In this document: one piece after another, positions 40,443 to 48,704 of the stretch
Layout: each line of letters opens with the position of its first letter
Position numbering within the stretch: the stretch's first letter is position 1
Assembly: GCF_007096885.1 (NCBI RefSeq)
Contig: NZ_VJNO01000020.1
Coordinates: forward strand, 58,580-122,579
Length of the DNA: 64,000 nt
From: Streptomyces sp. 130
Lineage (GTDB): Bacteria; Actinomycetota; Actinomycetes; Streptomycetales; Streptomycetaceae
Direction of reading: 5' to 3'
Made by a program: the position numbers and the translations under genes
Notes under the pieces: model-generated
The model's input: only the letters and a program-made list of their open reading frames with translations
What the model was told of the DNA's origin: nothing
The model's database searches: none

Positions 40443-41183
40443 GTGACCCGCATCGACAGCGTGCGTGCCGCAACCGACTCGGCGAGGGACAGCGTGCAGC
40501 ACGCCGCGGACGTGGTGGCGCCCTACGCCGACTCGGCCAAGGACCAGGCCGTTCACTATGCGCACGAGGCCCGCACGCTGCTCGCACCGAAGGTGTCGAA
40601 GGCAGCCAAGCAGGCCCGTGTCCAGTACGGGGCGCACGTCGCCCCGCGTATCGAGCTCGCTCTCACACACGTACCCCCGAAGGTCGACGAGGTCGCCCAG
40701 CGCGCCGCGCTCCGCACCCGTCAGGCCGCCCGCAGCGCCGCGGACTACACCGTCCCGCGCATCGAGAGCGCCCGGGCCGCCGCCCAGCCGGTGGCGGAGG
40801 AGGCCGCCGCGCGCAGCGCCGCCGCGGTGGCCGCCCTGCGCGGCCAGGTCACGGCGGAGCAGATCCGCAAGCTGGCCCGGAAGCACGAGCGGCGGTCCAG
40901 GGCGGGCAAGGCGTTCAAGGGCCTGGCCATCACCGGTGTCCTGGCGGGCGCCGGCTACGCGGTGTGGCGCTGGTGGGACAAGCAGGCCAACCCCGAGTGG
41001 CTGGTGGAACCGCCCGCCCCCACCGAGGTCGACGACCGCGCCCCGCTGTCCTCCGTCGACGGGAGCCCGCACGCCTCGACGCTCCTGGACCCCGAGGTCG
41101 AGGCCAAGCAGGCCGACGCCGAGGCGGCCGGCGAGGACGGCCCGGACGCCGCGGGCGGCACGGACCTGGACGACCGCCCCTGA
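40443..41183 (+). CDS. DUF5324 family protein
   Basis: 246 residues with Ala/Arg-rich helical repeats (ATDSARDSVQHAADVVAPYA and similar), a TM near residue 160-180 (FKGLAITGVLAGAGYAVWRW), and an acidic tail. The GTG start at 40443 has AAGGAGGAGG immediately upstream, a strong site. Its function is not known. Confidence 0.78.
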   Translation: MTRIDSVRAATDSARDSVQHAADVVAPYADSAKDQAVHYAHEARTLLAPKVSKAAKQARVQYGAHVAPRIELALTHVPPKVDEVAQRAALRTRQAARSAADYTVPRIESARAAAQPVAEEAAARSAAAVAALRGQVTAEQIRKLARKHERRSRAGKAFKGLAITGVLAGAGYAVWRWWDKQANPEWLVEPPAPTEVDDRAPLSSVDGSPHASTLLDPEVEAKQADAEAAGEDGPDAAGGTDLDDRP

Positions 41184-41215
41184 CCGGCACACACCGCGGG
41201 GCGGCACGCGCACCA

Positions 41216-41256
41216 GGACGGGCGCCGGAGGACCACGAGGTCACCGGCGCCCGTCC
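41216..41256. terminator. terminator hairpin after the DUF5324 gene
   Basis: Perfect 13-bp arms GGACGGGCGCCGG (41216-41228) / CCGGCGCCCGTCC (41244-41256). Confidence 0.75.
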
Positions 41257-41343
41257 GCGTACCCGGAACCCCCTCCGTGCCCGGCTCCTCCGGTCGTTCT
41301 GTACTACCGTTCGGACACCGGCAGGAGGCCGTGGAGGGGGAAC

Positions 41344-42051
41344 GTGAGCGCTCGCATACTGGTCGCCGAGGACGACGCGAAGCAGTCCCGTCTGATCAGG
41401 ATCTATCTCGAACGAGAAGGACACGCCGTCCATGTGGTCGCGGACGGACGGGCGGCGCTCGAACGGGCGCGCTCGGCGCGACCCGACCTCATCGTCCTCG
41501 ACGTGATGCTCCCCCTGGTCGACGGCCTCGACGTGTGCCGCATCCTGCGCACCGAGTCCGACGTGCCGATCCTGCTGCTCACCGCCCGGGTGGCCGAGGA
41601 GGACATGCTCCTCGGCCTCGACCTCGGCGCCGACGACTACCTCACCAAGCCGTACAGCCCCCGCGAGCTCACCGCCCGGGTGCGGGCCCTGCTGCGCCGC
41701 TCGGGCAGGTCCGGCGGTGGCGACGGACCCGCGGTGCTGCGGGTCGGCGAGGTGGAGCTGGACACCGCGCGCTTCGAGGTCCGGGTGGCGGGACGGCCGG
41801 TGGAGCTGACCGCGAAGGAGTTCGCCATCCTCGAGACGCTCGCCCGGGAGCCGGGCCGGGTCTTCACCCGTGCCCAGATCATCGAGCGCGTCTTCGGTTT
41901 CGACCGGGACGTGCTGGAAAGGACCGTCGACGCCCATGTGATGAACATGCGGCGGAAGCTGGCGACGGGACCGGACGGCCCCCGCCCTGTGGAGACGGTG
42001 TACGGCAGGGGCTACCGCCTCGCGGACGGTCCCGTCTCAGCGCCCTCCTGA
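41344..42051 (+). CDS. OmpR/PhoB-family response regulator
   Basis: 235 residues. Receiver with phospho-acceptor Asp53 (LIVLDVMLP), Thr80 and Lys102 (TKPYSPREL), and a winged-helix output (RPVELTAKEFAILETLAREP, RTVDAHVMNMRRKL). GTG start at 41344. It ends overlapping the last codons of the sensor kinase, which is convergent. It should control the export operon on the opposite strand. Confidence 0.92.
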   Translation: MSARILVAEDDAKQSRLIRIYLEREGHAVHVVADGRAALERARSARPDLIVLDVMLPLVDGLDVCRILRTESDVPILLLTARVAEEDMLLGLDLGADDYLTKPYSPRELTARVRALLRRSGRSGGGDGPAVLRVGEVELDTARFEVRVAGRPVELTAKEFAILETLAREPGRVFTRAQIIERVFGFDRDVLERTVDAHVMNMRRKLATGPDGPRPVETVYGRGYRLADGPVSAPS

Positions 42052-43695
42052 GGCCTCGCCCGCCGCCGGGGGCCGCCCGCCTGGCGCCGGCGGAAGGACG
42101 ACCGCGAGCGTGGTTCCCTCCCCGACCGTGCTGCGCACCTCGATGGCGCCCCCGTGGTCGGCGACGATCTGGCGGGCGATCGAGAGACCCAGTCCGCTGC
42201 CTCCGGTGGCCCGGTCCCGCGAGGCGTCCGCCCGCCAGAAGCGGTCGAAGAGCCGTGGCAGGTCCTCGGCCGCGATCCCCGTGCCCGTGTCGCGTACCTC
42301 CATGACGGCCCGGTCGCCGTCCGCGAGCAGGGCCAGGGTCACCGTTCCCCCCGGGGCGGTGGCGCGCAGCGCGTTGCCGACGAGATTGCCCACGACCTGG
42401 CGCAGCCGGTCCGGGTCGGCCCGCGTGTACGCCGGGCGCGGCGCGTCCAGGGCCAGCGTGATGCCCGCGCCCCGCGCCTGGGGGAGGTGGGCGCGGTGGC
42501 TCGTCTCCAGCAGCTCGCGGAGATCGATGTCCCTGCGCTGGTAGGCCAGCGCGCCCGCCTCGGCGAGCGCGAGGTCCCGCAGGTCGTCCACGATCCGCTG
42601 CTGCAGCAGCGCCTCCTCGTGGAGGGATTCGAGGAGTTCGGGGGTCGGTTCGAGGACCCCGTCGCGCAGGGCCTCCAGATACCCGCGCAGATTGGCCAGC
42701 GGGGTGCGCAGCTCGTGCGCGATGTCGCTGGTGAGGCGGCGCTGGTGCTCCTCGCCCGCCTGGAGCGAGGCGGCCATGCGGTTGAAGGCCCCGCCGAGCT
42801 GCGCGATCTCGTCCCGGCCGGACGCGGGCACCCGCCGCCCCAGGTCGCCTTCGCCCAGCCCCTTCGCGGCGAGCGTCAGGGCGCGTACGGGGCGCAGGAC
42901 GGCCCTGCTCAGCAGCAGCCCGCCCAGGATGACCACGAGGGCCACGCCCGCCGCGACGGCCGCGGTGGGGGCGATGGCCAGGGACGGCGGCGACTCGTCC
43001 CGGAAGCCGAGCCCGACTTCGAGGCGCGGCGGAGCCACGGAGACGACGCGCTCGTCGAAGACCCGCTGCAAGCAGTCGGAGAACCGTTTCTCCAACTCGC
43101 ACGGCCGCAGCGCGTCGAGGTCCCCGGGGGTCAGCGGGTCGTACGCGTCCCGGGGCTTCGGACACCGGGCGGGCCTGTGGTCCGTGCGCACCGTCGGCAC
43201 ACCGAAGGCACCGGTCCCGGCGACGGCCTCGGCCCCCGCGCGGGTGAGGCAGGACGCGTCGGCGGCGTACGAACGGTAGGCGGCGACGGCGGAGGCGGCC
43301 TGCTTCATGGCGGCCCGCCGCACCTGTCCCCCGGCGATCCGGAGCGTCGGGCGCGCGTCGACGAGCACCGGCGGCCGACCGCTCACCGGGCGCGGTGCGC
43401 GGCCGGCCAGGGTGTCGGAGTCGGCGAGCAGCGCCTCGGCCTCGGTCGCCACCCGGATGCGCTGCCCGGTGTCCTTGGCGAGCGCCGCGACGGTCGGCGC
43501 GAGCCCGTCCCAGGTGGCGTGCGCCAGCCCGTACGCGCGCAGCGCCCCGGCGATCCGGGAGGTGTCCTGCTGACCGGCCGTGACGGTCTCCCGCACCTGG
43601 CGGTTGGCCTGGCGCAGGGTCAGCCAGGCGGTGGCCGCCGTGGCGGTCATCGCGATCAGCATCAGCAGGCCGAGGGCCCGTATCCGGAAGCTCAT
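42037..43695 (-). CDS. sensor histidine kinase
   Basis: 552 residues. Two TM helices (residues 8-27 and about 238-264) enclose a large extracytoplasmic domain. A HAMP domain comes next, then HisKA with His327 (SDIAHELRTPLANLRGYLEA), and the ATPase motifs VGNLVGNALRATAPGG (N), DTGTGIAAEDL (G1) and GGSGLGLSIARQIV (G2). It is the last gene of the lipoprotein-adaptor-ATPase-permease-kinase run. It converges with its response regulator, with a 15-base overlap of coding ends. Confidence 0.92.
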   Translation of the reverse strand: MSFRIRALGLLMLIAMTATAATAWLTLRQANRQVRETVTAGQQDTSRIAGALRAYGLAHATWDGLAPTVAALAKDTGQRIRVATEAEALLADSDTLAGRAPRPVSGRPPVLVDARPTLRIAGGQVRRAAMKQAASAVAAYRSYAADASCLTRAGAEAVAGTGAFGVPTVRTDHRPARCPKPRDAYDPLTPGDLDALRPCELEKRFSDCLQRVFDERVVSVAPPRLEVGLGFRDESPPSLAIAPTAAVAAGVALVVILGGLLLSRAVLRPVRALTLAAKGLGEGDLGRRVPASGRDEIAQLGGAFNRMAASLQAGEEHQRRLTSDIAHELRTPLANLRGYLEALRDGVLEPTPELLESLHEEALLQQRIVDDLRDLALAEAGALAYQRRDIDLRELLETSHRAHLPQARGAGITLALDAPRPAYTRADPDRLRQVVGNLVGNALRATAPGGTVTLALLADGDRAVMEVRDTGTGIAAEDLPRLFDRFWRADASRDRATGGSGLGLSIARQIVADHGGAIEVRSTVGEGTTLAVVLPPAPGGRPPAAGEASGGR

Positions 43696-43710
43696 CCTGT
43701 CCCCCTCCCG

Positions 43711-45000
43711 TCAGGTGCCGGCCAGCGCCCGGGTCGGCGCGAGCCCGCTGGCCCGTACCGCCGGATACACCCCGGCGACCGCGCCGATGACCAAGGTCGA
43801 TCCGATGCCCGCCGCGCTCGCCCACACCGGCACGACCGTAGGCCAGTCGCGGCTGAGGGCGTAGCCCGAGGTGATCAGCGTCCCCAGGACCGTTCCGGCG
43901 AGTCCGCCGATGAGCGACAGGAGCAGTGACTCCATCACGAACTGCGTGCGGATCTGCCCCCTGGTCGCACCGAGCGCGCGGCGCAGCCCGATCTCCGTAC
44001 GCCGTTCCAGCACGGAGATCACCATGGTGTTGCCGACTCCGACGCCGCCGACCAGCAGGGCCACCCCGCCGAGCCCCAGCAGCAGCCCGGTCAGGGCGGA
44101 TGCGGTCGCCTCGCGGGCGGCGAGCGCGTCCGAGGGCCGCGAGACGCGCACCTCGCCGGGCTTCTCGGGGTACGCCGTGGCCGCGAGCACGTCCCGCACC
44201 GCGGCGACCCGGCTGTCCTCAGCGCGTACGTAGACCGTGGACGGGTGGCCGTCGAAGCGGAGGTAGGTCCGCGCGGCCGGCCGGCCGACCAGGGCGGCGC
44301 TGTCGAGCTCCGGAGCGAGCGGCACCGGGTCGAGCACACCGATCAGCGAGAACCAACGGCCGCCGATCCAGACCCGGATGCCCGGCCGGTACACGTCCAG
44401 CCGCTGGGCGGCCGTCGCCCCGAGCACGACCGCCGGGTACTCCTCGGTGGCGGAGTCCAGCCAGCGGCCCTCGCGGAGGCGTCCGCCGACGGCGGGCAGC
44501 AGACCGGTGTCCGCCGCGAGGACGCTCAGCGAACCGGTGCGCCCGATGGCGATGCGTTCGTTGCGGTAGACGTGCGCGCCGGTCTCGCCGGTGGCGGCGA
44601 CCTGCCGCACCGGCGGGATGCGGCGGACCATCGCCACGGACTCTTCGGGGAGTTGGGCCTTCTCGCCGGACAGGGATTCGCCGGGGGCGACCCTCAGCAG
44701 GTTCGTCCCCAGCGCGTCGAGCCTGCGGTCCACCTCTGCCTGGCCCGAGCCGGAGATGCCCACCACCGCGATCATGGCGGCGACCCCGATGGCGATCCCG
44801 AGGGCGGAGAGGAAGACGCGGAGGGGGCGGGTGCGCAGCCCGGTGGAGCCGAGCCGTACGACGTCGGCGGGGCGGAGGCGTGCGGGGCGCGGGCGGGACG
44901 ACTGGCCCCGCTTTCGGTTTCGCGCCTGCCGGGGCGGGAACGGCGAGGGCGTCCCGGCCTCTTCCCGGGCCGGCCCGGGCGTATGCGTACGGTCCGTCAT
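43711..45000 (-). CDS. ABC transporter permease (MacB/FtsX type)
   Basis: 429 residues. The MacB_PCD periplasmic domain follows the first TM (FLSALGIAIGVAAMIAVVGI). The FtsX core is near the end (SVLERRTEIGLRRALGATRG, then VMESLLLSLIGGLAGTVLGT). The coding region starts at ATG 45000 with a basic 60-residue cytosolic head. It overlaps the ATPase gene by four bases. Confidence 0.9.
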   Translation of the reverse strand: MTDRTHTPGPAREEAGTPSPFPPRQARNRKRGQSSRPRPARLRPADVVRLGSTGLRTRPLRVFLSALGIAIGVAAMIAVVGISGSGQAEVDRRLDALGTNLLRVAPGESLSGEKAQLPEESVAMVRRIPPVRQVAATGETGAHVYRNERIAIGRTGSLSVLAADTGLLPAVGGRLREGRWLDSATEEYPAVVLGATAAQRLDVYRPGIRVWIGGRWFSLIGVLDPVPLAPELDSAALVGRPAARTYLRFDGHPSTVYVRAEDSRVAAVRDVLAATAYPEKPGEVRVSRPSDALAAREATASALTGLLLGLGGVALLVGGVGVGNTMVISVLERRTEIGLRRALGATRGQIRTQFVMESLLLSLIGGLAGTVLGTLITSGYALSRDWPTVVPVWASAAGIGSTLVIGAVAGVYPAVRASGLAPTRALAGT

Positions 45001-45770
45001 CGGGGTGCCCCGATCGTCGCGCCGCGGGTGACGTCACCGATCAGCCGGCCGTCGCGCATGTCGAGGCGGCGGGGGAGCCCGGCCGCGATCTCCCGGTCAT
45101 GGGTGATGACGACCACCGTGGTGCCAGCCGCGTGCAGCTCGTGCAGCAGTTCCAGCACGGCCGCCCCGGAAGCGGAGTCGAGGTTCCCGGTCGGCTCGTC
45201 GGCCAGCAGGACCGCCGGTCCGCCGACCACCGCGCGGGCGACCGCGACCCGCTGCCGTTCACCGCCGGAGAGCTGATGCGGAAGGTGGTGGACGCGGTGG
45301 CCGAGCCCCACCCGGGCGAGCGCGGCGGCTGCCCTGACCCTGCGGAGGCGCAGCGGCACCCCCGCGTAGAGCAGGCCGTCACCGACCGCGTCGAGCACCG
45401 GCACTCCGACCGCCAGGTGGAACTGCTGGAAGACGAAGCCGATCCGGGTGGCCCGGAGCGCCGAGACCTCCCGGTCGGACAGCTTCGCCACATCGTGGCC
45501 GTCGATCAGCACCCGGCCGCAGGACGGCCTGTCCAGGGTGCCCATCAGCTGGAGCATGCTCGACTTGCCGGAGCCCGAGGGCCCGACGACGGCGACCAGC
45601 TCCCCGCGTCCGATCCGCAGACTGACGTCCCGCACCGCGTGCACCCCGCCCGGGTACGTCTTGGACACGGCGTCGAATTCCACCACCGCCGAAGGGCACG
45701 CGCCGGGCGCCCCCGAGGCCCCGCCGGATGCCGGGCCACCCGATCCGGGCGCCGAAGAGTCCCCGCTCAC
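44997..45770 (-). CDS. ABC transporter ATP-binding protein (MacB/LolD type)
   Basis: 257 residues. Walker A in AVVGPSGSGKSSMLQLMG, signature LSGGERQRVAVARAV, Walker B in VLLADEPTGNLDS, H-loop in VVVITHDREIA. An acidic Ser/Gly head of about 35 residues precedes the domain. GTG 45770 overlaps the adaptor gene stop (GTGA). Confidence 0.92.
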   Translation of the reverse strand: MSGDSSAPGSGGPASGGASGAPGACPSAVVEFDAVSKTYPGGVHAVRDVSLRIGRGELVAVVGPSGSGKSSMLQLMGTLDRPSCGRVLIDGHDVAKLSDREVSALRATRIGFVFQQFHLAVGVPVLDAVGDGLLYAGVPLRLRRVRAAAALARVGLGHRVHHLPHQLSGGERQRVAVARAVVGGPAVLLADEPTGNLDSASGAAVLELLHELHAAGTTVVVITHDREIAAGLPRRLDMRDGRLIGDVTRGATIGAPR

Positions 45771-47107
45771 TCCGGAATCCTCACTTTCAGTCCCGCGCGG
45801 ACCGCCGGACCGCTCACCTCCACGTCCCCGTCCGCGAACAGCCCGGTGCGCACGGCGACGAAGGTGCCGTCCGCCCTCTCCAGGCCGTGGCCGCCCTCCG
45901 CGAGGGCGACCAGGGCGGCGACCGGGACGGTCAGCACGTTCTCGGCCCGGCGCCCCACGTATTCGACGGTCACGGGGCCGCTCTCCCACTTCCCCAGGGC
46001 CTTCTGGTCCTCGATGGTGAGGGTCACCGGCACCGTCGCCGCCCGCTCGCCCGAACCGCCTTCCCCCTCGGCCTCGTTCGCCTGCTTCCCCACGGACGCC
46101 ACCCGCCCCTCCACAGGGGTCTCGTCGGGAAGCCTGATCGTCACGTCGGCGCCGCGCACGGCCCACGACGCCTCGGCCGCCGAGGCGTTGACGACGACCT
46201 TGCGCGTCGTGCCGGTGCAGGTGAGGGCGCCCTCTCCGACGGCGGCGCCCAGCCGGACGCCCGGCCGGCCGATCCGTATCCGCCCCGCGCCGTAGACGAC
46301 GTCGCCGACGCCGACCGTGCCGGTCTGCGGCAGGCCGAGCGACTTCTGCCAGCGTCCGACCGCCGCGGCGGTCGCCTCCGTGTACGTCTCGTCCACCGTG
46401 AAGCCCGTGTAGCCGAGGGCGGCGAGATTGGTCTCGAACTGCAGGACGTCCATGCCCCGTACGGGCGCCGGCTCCTGGGCGGCGGGGCGCGCCGCCTCAT
46501 CGGTCCCGCCGGTCTTGCTGGGATCACCGGTCTCGCCGGTCCTACCGGTCCCACCGGCCCCACCGGTCCTACCGGTCCCACCGGTCCCACCGGTCCCGCC
46601 GGCCTCGCCGGTTTCCCCGGACTTGCCGGTCTTGCCGGTCCCCCCGGCCTCTCCGGTCCCACTGGTCCCTCCAGTCCCGCCGGAATCACCGGACGCGTCG
46701 GGCTCGGGGGCGGCAGGCGCCGGGCCCAGGTCGCGGTACATCGGCAGTGCCCCGTAGAGCAGCACGACCGGGCGGTCGTCGACGCGCAGCAGCGTGTCGC
46801 CGCGCCCCGCGGTCGTGCCGGACGCGGGCAGCCAGGTCACCGTGCCCGTCGCCTTGACCGGCAGCGGGATCTCGGGGCCGTATCCCAAGGTGCCGTCCAC
46901 CGCGGTGCGTTCGGTCAGCGTCGCCCGGGTGACGGGGACGGTCGAGCCGGTCCTGGGAGGGGCGCCCGGCCCCTCGTCCCCGTCGCCGCCGAGCCCGAGG
47001 GCTCCGGTCACCGCGACCGCCGCCACGACGGCCGCAGCGGCGACGGCGAGAGAGAGCCGCCGTCCGCGAGCCCCGCGCTTCTCGTCGAGGTCTGTCACCG
47101 TCTCCAC
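45767..47107 (-). CDS. efflux adaptor with peptidoglycan-binding domain and collagen-like insert
   Basis: 446 residues. One TM (LSLAVAAAAVVAAVAVTGAL), a barrel-like region, a stretch of 21 Gly-X-Thr-like triplets at residues 140-202, a peptidoglycan-binding domain near 216-262 (RGMDVLQFETNLAALGYTGF), and a C-terminal barrel domain typical of HlyD/MacA adaptors. It should bridge the permease and ATPase to the wall. The triplet region is probably an extended spacer. Confidence 0.85.
   Translation of the reverse strand: METVTDLDEKRGARGRRLSLAVAAAAVVAAVAVTGALGLGGDGDEGPGAPPRTGSTVPVTRATLTERTAVDGTLGYGPEIPLPVKATGTVTWLPASGTTAGRGDTLLRVDDRPVVLLYGALPMYRDLGPAPAAPEPDASGDSGGTGGTSGTGEAGGTGKTGKSGETGEAGGTGGTGGTGRTGGAGGTGRTGETGDPSKTGGTDEAARPAAQEPAPVRGMDVLQFETNLAALGYTGFTVDETYTEATAAAVGRWQKSLGLPQTGTVGVGDVVYGAGRIRIGRPGVRLGAAVGEGALTCTGTTRKVVVNASAAEASWAVRGADVTIRLPDETPVEGRVASVGKQANEAEGEGGSGERAATVPVTLTIEDQKALGKWESGPVTVEYVGRRAENVLTVPVAALVALAEGGHGLERADGTFVAVRTGLFADGDVEVSGPAVRAGLKVRIPE
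46502..46690. repeat. collagen-like triplet repeat DNA within the adaptor gene
   Basis: 189 bases encoding 21 triplets, 19 of them starting with Gly, mostly GGT, GKT, GET, GRT, GEA. On the plus strand it is a run of CCGGTCCCACCGG-like 9-base units. Confidence 0.85.
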
Positions 47108-47110
47108 CGC

Positions 47111-47683
47111 TCAGCCCTTGCCCGGTCCCGCGTTCCCGGGGTCCCCGATGACCGGCCCGCAGATCCGGGCGGCCCGCTTCGCTCCGGCCGCGCTCTGGTC
47201 CCACTCGCCCTGGCCGAGGCCGTCGGGTCCGGGGTCGGGGAAGTCGGCGGCACCGTTCCTCTGCATGCAGGCGGCGTACTCGCGCTTCACCTTGATCTGG
47301 GCGGCCGACAGCTTGGGCTGGTTGCCCTTCTCGACGCTCTCGGGCACGGCGGAGACGTACTGCGCGCACTTCTCCTGGGCGGCCCTGAACTTCGGGTCCT
47401 GCTTCAGCTCACGCCGCTGGTCGCCCGCGCCGAAGTCGATGGTGCCCCTCGCGTCGGGGTCCGGTGCGTCCACGCCGTGTTCCCGCAGGCACTTCACGTA
47501 AGCGCGCTGGGCCTTCACGTACGCGGCAACGTCGTCCGTGGCCCTTCCCGCCGCGGCCGGGGCCGACACCTTCCCGCCTCCGGCCGTCGGAACCTCCGCG
47601 CCGCCGTCGCTCCCGCCGCAGCCGGCCAGCACGAAGGCCATGACCGAGGCCGCGACGGCCGGCCGTACCCGGTTCGTCCTCAT
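47111..47683 (-). CDS. lipoprotein of the ABC export operon
   Basis: 190 residues. Signal peptide with lipobox LAGCGG, a Gly/Ala tether, then a helical domain with six Cys in total, among them KCLREHGVDAPDPDARG, EKCAQYVSAVPESVEKG, ACMQRNG and RICGPVI. It is the first gene of the run and probably the substrate- or wall-facing component. Confidence 0.82.
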   Translation of the reverse strand: MRTNRVRPAVAASVMAFVLAGCGGSDGGAEVPTAGGGKVSAPAAAGRATDDVAAYVKAQRAYVKCLREHGVDAPDPDARGTIDFGAGDQRRELKQDPKFRAAQEKCAQYVSAVPESVEKGNQPKLSAAQIKVKREYAACMQRNGAADFPDPGPDGLGQGEWDQSAAGAKRAARICGPVIGDPGNAGPGKG

Positions 47684-47810
47684 CGTTCTCCCGCTCTCCC
47701 TGTCGGCCCGGCCGCGGGCGCGGCGGGCAGGGCGAACGTAGGAGCGGAACGATGAAGAACCTTTGAAGAACCTGTCCGACGGCCGTGCGGTCCGGCGCGG
47801 GCCCATGCAA

Positions 47811-47852
47811 AGAACTCCCCCGACCCGCGTTTCCGCAGGTCGGGGGAGTTCT
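47811..47852. terminator. terminator hairpin downstream of tRNA-Ala
   Basis: 15-bp perfect arms AGAACTCCCCCGACC (47811-47825) / GGTCGGGGGAGTTCT (47838-47852). Its position fits termination of the minus-strand tRNA. Confidence 0.85.
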
Positions 47853-47859
47853 GAGGAGG

Positions 47860-47932
47860 TGGAGCCTAGGAGATTCGAACTCCTGACATCTGCCTTGCAA
47901 AGGCAGCGCTCTACCAACTGAGCTAAGGCCCC
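47860..47932 (-). tRNA. tRNA-Ala (anticodon TGC)
   Basis: Minus strand: acceptor GGGGCCT pairs with AGGCTCC, including the diagnostic G3-U70 wobble pair of alanine tRNAs. Anticodon loop TTTGCAA within CTGCC/GGCAG. 73 bases without CCA. Confidence 0.97.
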
Positions 47933-48100
47933 GACAGCACGCAGCCAGAACACCTCGATGTTCCGGCCACCGCCGCAGAACAGAGTACCGGCTCACCCCC
48001 GTGATCCTGCAAAAATACGGGGACTCCCCGTGCGCGACCACGCTCCGTAAGATGCTGGTCGAGGTTCGCAGCAGCGAAGCGAATGCGAAGGGGAGACGCA

Positions 48101-48649
48101 ATGGATGCAGCGCAGCAAGAGGCCACGGCCAGAGCCAGAGATCTTCAACGCAGTTGGTACGGGGAGCCGTTGGGGGCGCTCTTCCGCCGGCTGATCGACG
48201 ACCTCGGCCTCAACCAGGCCCGCCTCGCCGCGGCACTCGGACTGTCCGCTCCCATGCTCTCCCAGCTCATGAGCGGTCAGCGCGCCAAGATCGGCAACCC
48301 GGCGGTCGTCCAGCGCGTCCAGGCCCTCCAGGAGCTGGCCGGCCAGGTCGCCGACGGCAGCGTCAGCGCCGCCGAGGCCACGGCCCGCATGGAGGAGATC
48401 AAGAAGTCCCAGGGCGGCTCGGTCCTCTCGGGCACCGGCCAGACCACGTCGAGCGGCGGTGCGCCCACCGTGCGCCGGGTGGTCCGGGAGATCCAGTCGC
48501 TGCTGCGCTCGGTCGCCGCCGCCGGTGACATCATCGATGCCGCGGACTCCCTCGCCCCGACCCACCCGGAACTGGCAGAGTTCCTCCGGGTGTACGGAGC
48601 TGGGCGCACCGCGGAAGCGGTGGCGCACTACGAGAGCCACCAGAGCTAG
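48101..48649 (+). CDS. HTH DNA-binding protein
   Basis: 182 residues. The HTH is near residues 35-75 (RRLIDDLGLNQARLAAALGL, SAPMLSQLMSGQRAKIGNPA), followed by a helical C-terminus. ATG 48101 has GGGGAG at a good distance. It is directly upstream of the Ser/Thr kinase gene, 55 bases away, so it may be a substrate or control partner. Confidence 0.82.
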   Translation: MDAAQQEATARARDLQRSWYGEPLGALFRRLIDDLGLNQARLAAALGLSAPMLSQLMSGQRAKIGNPAVVQRVQALQELAGQVADGSVSAAEATARMEEIKKSQGGSVLSGTGQTTSSGGAPTVRRVVREIQSLLRSVAAAGDIIDAADSLAPTHPELAEFLRVYGAGRTAEAVAHYESHQS

Positions 48650-48704
48650 GCCCAGCAGGGCAGGGGCACGGGCCGGGACACGAACGGGGAGCGGGCGCAG
48701 CGCC

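Noticed and set aside
46428..46757. Possible CRISPR-like or minisatellite array
   Set aside because: The repeats are 9-base units that encode Gly-X-Thr in frame; there are no spacers of constant size.
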